Source: Candidatus Brockarchaeota archaeon
GTDB lineage: Archaea > Thermoproteota > EX4484-205 > DTQO01
Direction of reading: 5' to 3'
Length of the DNA stretch: 16,503 nt
Assembly: GCA_017601265.1 (NCBI GenBank)
Contig: JAFNJA010000024.1
Coordinates: 1-16,503 of the forward strand
In this document: positions 13,100-16,503 of the stretch, piece after piece
Layout: every line of letters begins with the position of its first letter
Numbering within the stretch: position 1 is the stretch's first letter
Made by a program: the position numbers and the translations under genes
Notes under the pieces: model-generated
Told to the model about the DNA's origin: nothing
Database searches by the model: none
What the model saw: only the letters and a program-made list of their open reading frames with translations

Positions 13100-14161
13100 T
13101 TGAACGAGTTGAGGATCGGCATAATAGGGACCGGAAAGAGGAAAGAGGAAGGCGATGAGACGGGCTACGGAATGGCGCACTACCACGCCAAGGCCTACAT
13201 GGATCTGGGCAATTGCAGGATCGTTGCCTGTGCCGACATAGTGCGGGAGAACGCCGAGGCTTTCGCGAAGGCCTACGACGTGCCAAAGATCTACTCGGAC
13301 TACAACGAGATGCTTTCGAGGGAAAACCTCGACATAGTCAGCGTCTGCACGTGGCCCCGCCTCCATTCCAGGATGGTCGTCGACTGCGCGAGGGCAGGGG
13401 TGAGGGCCGTCCACTGCGAAAAGCCGATGGCCGACACCTGGGGCGGCGCGAAACTGATGTTCGAAGAGTGCGAAAAGCGCGGAGTCCAGCTGACGTTCAA
13501 CCACCAGCGGCGTTTCGGCAAGCCTTTCCGCGTGGCGAGGGAGCTTTTGAAGGCGGGCGAGATCGGCCAGCTTGAGAGGCTCGAGGGTTCGTGCGGCGAC
13601 ATCTACGACTACGGGACGCACTACGTCGACATGTTCGGGTTCTACAACGACGAGGTTCAGGCTGAATGGGTGATCGGGCAGGTCGATTACTCCAGGGAGA
13701 AGCTTGTGTTCGGCGCCCCGGTAGAGAACCACGGGGTCTTCCTCTGGAAGTACAAGAACGGCGTGTTCGGGTTCATGGGCACGGGGGACGCCATGGGCGC
13801 GGTGGGCGCCCACAACAGGATTGTCGGAACGGAGGGGGTGATAGAGGTGGGAGCTCCGGATGGGTCTGACCTTCGGGTGAGGCGGAAGGGCAGCGCTAGA
13901 TGGGAGGTCATGGATACGCATGGTGAAGGCCTTCACGGGCCAGGATACATCGAGAGGGCGATAGCCGACGCGGTCGATGCCCTTCAGACGGGCCGGGAAC
14001 CGGAGCTGAGCGCCAGGAAGGCTTTGAACGCCACGGAGATAATCTTCGCTTGTTACGAGTCGAGTCGCCGCCGAGCGGTTGTAAGGCTGCCGCTTGACGT
14101 TGACGACAATCCGCTGGCCGAGATGATCAAGTCTGGGGTTTTTTCGCGTAAGGAACCTTAA
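13100..14161 (+). CDS. Gfo/Idh/MocA family NAD(P)-dependent oxidoreductase
   Basis: A 353-residue two-domain dehydrogenase. The N-terminal Rossmann fold carries GIIGTG (7-12) followed by a longer than usual charged loop, then the CADIVRENAEAFA cofactor-selecting strand and the family hallmark CEKPMADT (Glu107-Lys108-Pro109, catalytic lysine 108). The C-terminal alpha/beta domain has NHQRRFGKPF (134-143) and DYGTHYVDMFGF (170-181), with Asp170 and His174 as likely active-site residues. Relatives oxidise or reduce sugars, inositols and related polyols; the substrate here is unknown. The TTG start at 13100 is inferred from the family start (LRIGIIGTG) and promoter spacing; a second TTG at 13109 is possible. 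It is divergent from the aldo/keto reductase across a 518-base gap. Confidence 0.94.
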   Translation: MNELRIGIIGTGKRKEEGDETGYGMAHYHAKAYMDLGNCRIVACADIVRENAEAFAKAYDVPKIYSDYNEMLSRENLDIVSVCTWPRLHSRMVVDCARAGVRAVHCEKPMADTWGGAKLMFEECEKRGVQLTFNHQRRFGKPFRVARELLKAGEIGQLERLEGSCGDIYDYGTHYVDMFGFYNDEVQAEWVIGQVDYSREKLVFGAPVENHGVFLWKYKNGVFGFMGTGDAMGAVGAHNRIVGTEGVIEVGAPDGSDLRVRRKGSARWEVMDTHGEGLHGPGYIERAIADAVDALQTGREPELSARKALNATEIIFACYESSRRRAVVRLPLDVDDNPLAEMIKSGVFSRKEP

Positions 14162-14188
14162 AGCAACCCGTTTTTGCAAAAAGTGCTT
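14161..14188 (+). terminator. Probable terminator after the Gfo/Idh gene
   Basis: Directly after the stop codon, AAGCA (14161-14165) pairs with TGCTT (14184-14188) around the perfect palindrome TTTTTGCAAAAA (14171-14182). The T5 run agrees with archaeal T-rich termination. The rest of the gap to 14339 shows no coding frame I would trust. Confidence 0.4.
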
Positions 14189-14339
14189 ATCGCATGGGCG
14201 TAATGGAAGGATAATTATTACGACGGATCTTTGGACTTCCTGTCGCGGCCTTGAAGTTGGTTAAGGGATCTAATAGGGGTCTATAAGGAGTCTTAGATGT
14301 CTCGACAGAGCGCACGTAGAGTATTCCAAATAGGGCCTT

Positions 14340-15866
14340 CTAAGTCGGAAGCGGGATCCGGGCGTCCGTGGTGACGTTGATCCCGAGCTGCTTGAGGGGC
14401 GCCTCGTCGCCGTTGTTCATTAGGTGGGTCGTGTGCATCTCGGAGTCCTTGAGCCGCCCCAAGACCTCGACGCACCTCCCCGCCCTTTCGTCCGTGACCG
14501 AGCTTGCCGCCAGGGCGTCGAGCACCTCCTTGACGTCAAGGGACGAGGCTGTCCTGCCAAAGGCGCGCTTTAACCCTATCATGGCGTCTATGACTCTCGG
14601 GTCTATGACGTGGACGCCGTCCGGCAAGCCGGCGATGGCCTTTACGGCGTTCAGTATTGCTGCCGACTCGGCGTGCATCAAGGGGCTGTTCTTGCCCTTC
14701 ACGATGAGGCGCTCGTCGCCGATCCAAAGCTCGATGGCGGCACCGCAGTAGATGCCCCTGTGCCCCTTCCCCTCGTTCCTCCTGCGCTCCGCCTCCTCGG
14801 CCGCCTCCCTCGCTGGGACCACTACGGCCCTGTCTTCCGGCCTCACTTTGGCCTTTGCCATGATCTCGTCCATCCGGCGGATCGTTTCCCTTCCGGTGTT
14901 GCCCTCTACGAAATCGAGGGTGTAGCGGAAGAAGCGGCGCACGATCTCCTGCCTGGCGGCGTCGCGGCATACCTCGTCGTCGACGATCCCCTCCTTGGCC
15001 ATGTTGACGCCCATGTCCGTGGGAGACCTGTACTTGGCCATCGGGTCTTCTGGACCAACCATGCGCTCGATCATCCTTTTCAGAATGGAGAAATTCTCCA
15101 CGTCTCTGTTGTAGCTGATGCTGGTGATGCCGTACGCTGCGAGGTGGAACGGGTCCACCACGTTGTAGTCGCCTATGTCGGCGGTTGCCGCCTCGTAGGC
15201 GATGTTGACAGGGTGGTCGAGCTCGATGTTCCAGATCGGGAAGGTTTCGAACTTGGCGAATCCGCTGGCCAAGCCCCTCTTCCTCTCCTGGTAGATCTGG
15301 CTCATGGCGAAGCCCATCTTTCCGCTTCCTGGTCCCGGGGCGGTCACGACAACGATCCTCCCTTCTGTGGGGACCCATTCGGGTTTCCCGTATCCCTCTT
15401 CGCTCAGGACCGCGTCGAGATCCCTGGGGTAGTCCTTGATCTCGTATTTGGTGTAGACCCGGAGCCCCCTGTTCTCCAGCTTCTGCTTGAACTTCAGTGC
15501 GCCCAACTCGCCGCTGAAGCGCGTAATTACGACCGCGCTGATTGGCAAGCCGTATTCGGCGAGGTCGCTGATGTCCTTGAGTATCTGGTTTTCGTACGTG
15601 AGCCGGCTGTCGCCCCTCACCTTCCCGGCTTCTATGTCCTTCGCGGAGATGCAGTGGACGATCTCCATCTGCTTTCCCAGGCGCTTGAGCATCTTTACCT
15701 TCGTGTCCGTCTCGTATCCCGGGAGCACGCGGTAGGCGTGGTTGTCGGAGCAGAGTTTTCCGCCGAACTCGAGGTACAGTTTATCGAAATACGATACCCT
15801 CTCGAGGATCTTCGCCACCTGGGCCTTCAGGTACTTTTCCGTGTCGAAGCCGATTTTCCTGGCCAT
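14340..15866 (-). CDS. DUF1846 family protein
   Basis: The 508 residues match the usual length of DUF1846 proteins, which have solved structures but no settled function. Typical segments are IGFDTEKYLKAQ near the start, KLYLEFGGKLCSDNHAYRVL (about 29-48), the glycine-rich VTAPGPGSGKMGFAMSQIYQ (174-193, resembling a phosphate-binding loop), WNIELDHPVNIAYEAATADI (about 212-231), GKNSPLMHAESAAILNAVK (391-409) and EMHTTHLMNNGDEAPLKQLG (476-495). The frame is open back to 16115, but that extension lacks family features; the ATG at 15866 gives the standard start. A TATA-like box near 15997-15989 would leave a leader of about 100 bases, the longest inferred here. It is divergent from the aminotransferase gene and has no obvious functional partner nearby. 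Confidence 0.92.
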   Translation of the reverse strand: MARKIGFDTEKYLKAQVAKILERVSYFDKLYLEFGGKLCSDNHAYRVLPGYETDTKVKMLKRLGKQMEIVHCISAKDIEAGKVRGDSRLTYENQILKDISDLAEYGLPISAVVITRFSGELGALKFKQKLENRGLRVYTKYEIKDYPRDLDAVLSEEGYGKPEWVPTEGRIVVVTAPGPGSGKMGFAMSQIYQERKRGLASGFAKFETFPIWNIELDHPVNIAYEAATADIGDYNVVDPFHLAAYGITSISYNRDVENFSILKRMIERMVGPEDPMAKYRSPTDMGVNMAKEGIVDDEVCRDAARQEIVRRFFRYTLDFVEGNTGRETIRRMDEIMAKAKVRPEDRAVVVPAREAAEEAERRRNEGKGHRGIYCGAAIELWIGDERLIVKGKNSPLMHAESAAILNAVKAIAGLPDGVHVIDPRVIDAMIGLKRAFGRTASSLDVKEVLDALAASSVTDERAGRCVEVLGRLKDSEMHTTHLMNNGDEAPLKQLGINVTTDARIPLPT

Positions 15867-16296
15867 GTCGTCGCGCCCACCGCTGGGCGTTGGGGTTGGG
15901 AACCGCAGGCCCGATCCCTTAGGATCGCGGATCTCCGCTTGATGGCACGCCCCGATCCGTCCATCTGACCCGAGGCGGAACGCGGCGATTATAAAATTTG
16001 CCTGATGGGAATCGGGAAACTTGGTGGAAGGAGGCGGACACGCAACGCAACCTTCTGCTGCTGATCGCCAAGCCTCAGGAATCGCCCGCGTCACCCGACG
16101 CGTGATGCGGCGCAAAACGGCCGAGGGTCTCCCCCAATCCGCGGATCGAATTCGTGCCCGCGCGTCGCGTTTGGCATTCTGGGGTTATGAGCACCATTCT
16201 CGCCTCGCTTTGCATTCGCGTTCAGTGGAAACTCGCGTCCTTTCGCATAATGCAAAACGTAATAAGCTGACAAAGGTTCGCGCAACTCTGGCCGAC
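15867..16296. other. Gap between divergent DUF1846 and aminotransferase genes
   Basis: On the minus strand TTTTATAAT (about 15998-15989) is a TATA-like box for the DUF1846 gene. The leader from about 15967 contains a perfect hairpin, CGATCC (15912-15917) with GGATCG (15922-15927) around a four-base loop. On the plus strand GTAATAAG near 16259-16266 may drive the aminotransferase gene. Several frames are open through 16010-16290, including the one continuous with the aminotransferase, but none gives family-like sequence; high G+C explains the openness. Confidence 0.4.
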
Positions 16297-16503
16297 TTGA
16301 ATCTCGCCAAATCCAGGGAGTTGTACGAGAGGGCCAAGAAAGTCGCAGTGGGAGCGGTCCACGACGACTTCAGGTTCTCGGATCCCCACCCGATATTCTT
16401 CAAAAAGGCCCTCGGGAAGGCGCTGTACGACGTAGACGGCAACGAGTACGTCGACTTCCACATGGCCTTCGGCCCGGTAATCCTGGGCCACTGCCACCCA
16501 AAA
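16297..16503 (+). CDS. Class III (PLP-dependent) aminotransferase, N-terminal part (3' end outside window)
   Basis: From the TTG at 16297 the frame stays open to the window edge and gives 69 residues: NLAKSRELYERAKKVAVGAV, then PHPIFFKKALGKALYDVDGN, EYVDFHMAFGPVILGHCHP. The SRELYERAKK start, the G-K-A-L-Y-D-V-D-G-N-E-Y-V-D-F strand and the GPVILGHCHP motif are those of class III aminotransferases, closest to glutamate-1-semialdehyde 2,1-aminomutase-like members. The PLP lysine and the rest of the active site lie beyond the window, so haem-pathway function cannot be separated from other transaminases. The frame is also open upstream (a GTG at 16225), but the TTG fits the family start. Confidence 0.85.
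   Translation, partial: MNLAKSRELYERAKKVAVGAVHDDFRFSDPHPIFFKKALGKALYDVDGNEYVDFHMAFGPVILGHCHPK

Noticed and set aside
12974..14179. 401-codon minus-strand frame opposite the Gfo/Idh gene
   Set aside because: It has no family-like motifs and is fully explained as the antisense of a clear dehydrogenase gene.
14610..15968. 452-codon plus-strand frame opposite the DUF1846 gene
   Set aside because: The minus strand encodes recognisable family motifs throughout; the plus frame is an antisense by-product of high third-position G+C.
15867..16115. N-terminal extension of the DUF1846 frame
   Set aside because: Sequence is unlike the family, and a TATA-like box lies within it.
16165..16205. Methionine-anticodon-like GCTCATAACCC on the minus strand
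   Set aside because: The flanking arms do not pair and no proper T-loop follows at the right distance.
1..16503. CRISPR array, insertion sequence or integrase
   Set aside because: No regularly spaced repeats, paired terminal inverted repeats or transposase/integrase motifs were found on reading both strands.

Overview
The window reads as chromosomal DNA of an archaeon. Short A/T-rich TATA-like boxes sit about 26 bases before the expected transcription start of most genes, and several genes then begin with almost no leader. Starts are often TTG, and the gene families are ones common in anaerobic archaea: DUF362, ferredoxin-tailed aldo/keto reductase, 2-keto-3-deoxygluconate-type kinase, a secreted subtilase with CARDB-like repeats, and radical SAM enzymes. 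A Thermoproteota/Bathyarchaeia-like anaerobe is my best guess, but no rRNA or marker gene is present to settle it. No complete tRNA, rRNA, CRISPR array or insertion sequence was found.

Layout. 1-1820 (+): the 3' end of a radical SAM gene with a Twitch/SPASM-like cysteine set, then a URO-D family gene whose last 21 or so codons lie in another frame, which indicates a one-base frameshift. 1883-2728 (-): a second radical SAM enzyme. 3040-3351 (+): a small protein with a PepSY-like end. 3408-5564 (-): a large secreted subtilisin-like protease. 5922-6935 (+): a PfkB sugar kinase, most like KDG kinase. 7149-7610 (+): an IscU/NifU-type Fe-S scaffold, followed by a decayed reading frame with an in-frame amber codon.

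7971-10165 (-) is the most unusual part. It holds a small protein made of two tandem winged-helix-like units and, upstream of it, a 510-residue protein that joins two membrane segments, a helix-turn-helix and a LAGLIDADG-like region with two acidic-Gly motifs. G+C falls abruptly from about 55% to about one third near base 9000, inside that gene and between its two LAGLIDADG-like halves, and stays low to about 8150. This looks like a recombinant or horizontally acquired segment.

10313-14161 holds redox and sugar genes: a DUF362 protein and a ferredoxin-tailed aldo/keto reductase (both -), then a divergent Gfo/Idh/MocA dehydrogenase (+). The 518-base gap between the last two contains what look like degenerate or very small coding segments. 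14340-15866 (-) is a DUF1846 protein. The window closes with the first 69 codons of a class III aminotransferase (+).

The genes do not form one obvious operon; most appear singly transcribed. The kinase, aldo/keto reductase and Gfo/Idh dehydrogenase would fit sugar or sugar-acid catabolism with ferredoxin-linked redox. The two radical SAM enzymes and the aldo/keto reductase need Fe-S clusters that a scaffold such as the IscU homologue could help supply. Those links are inference.
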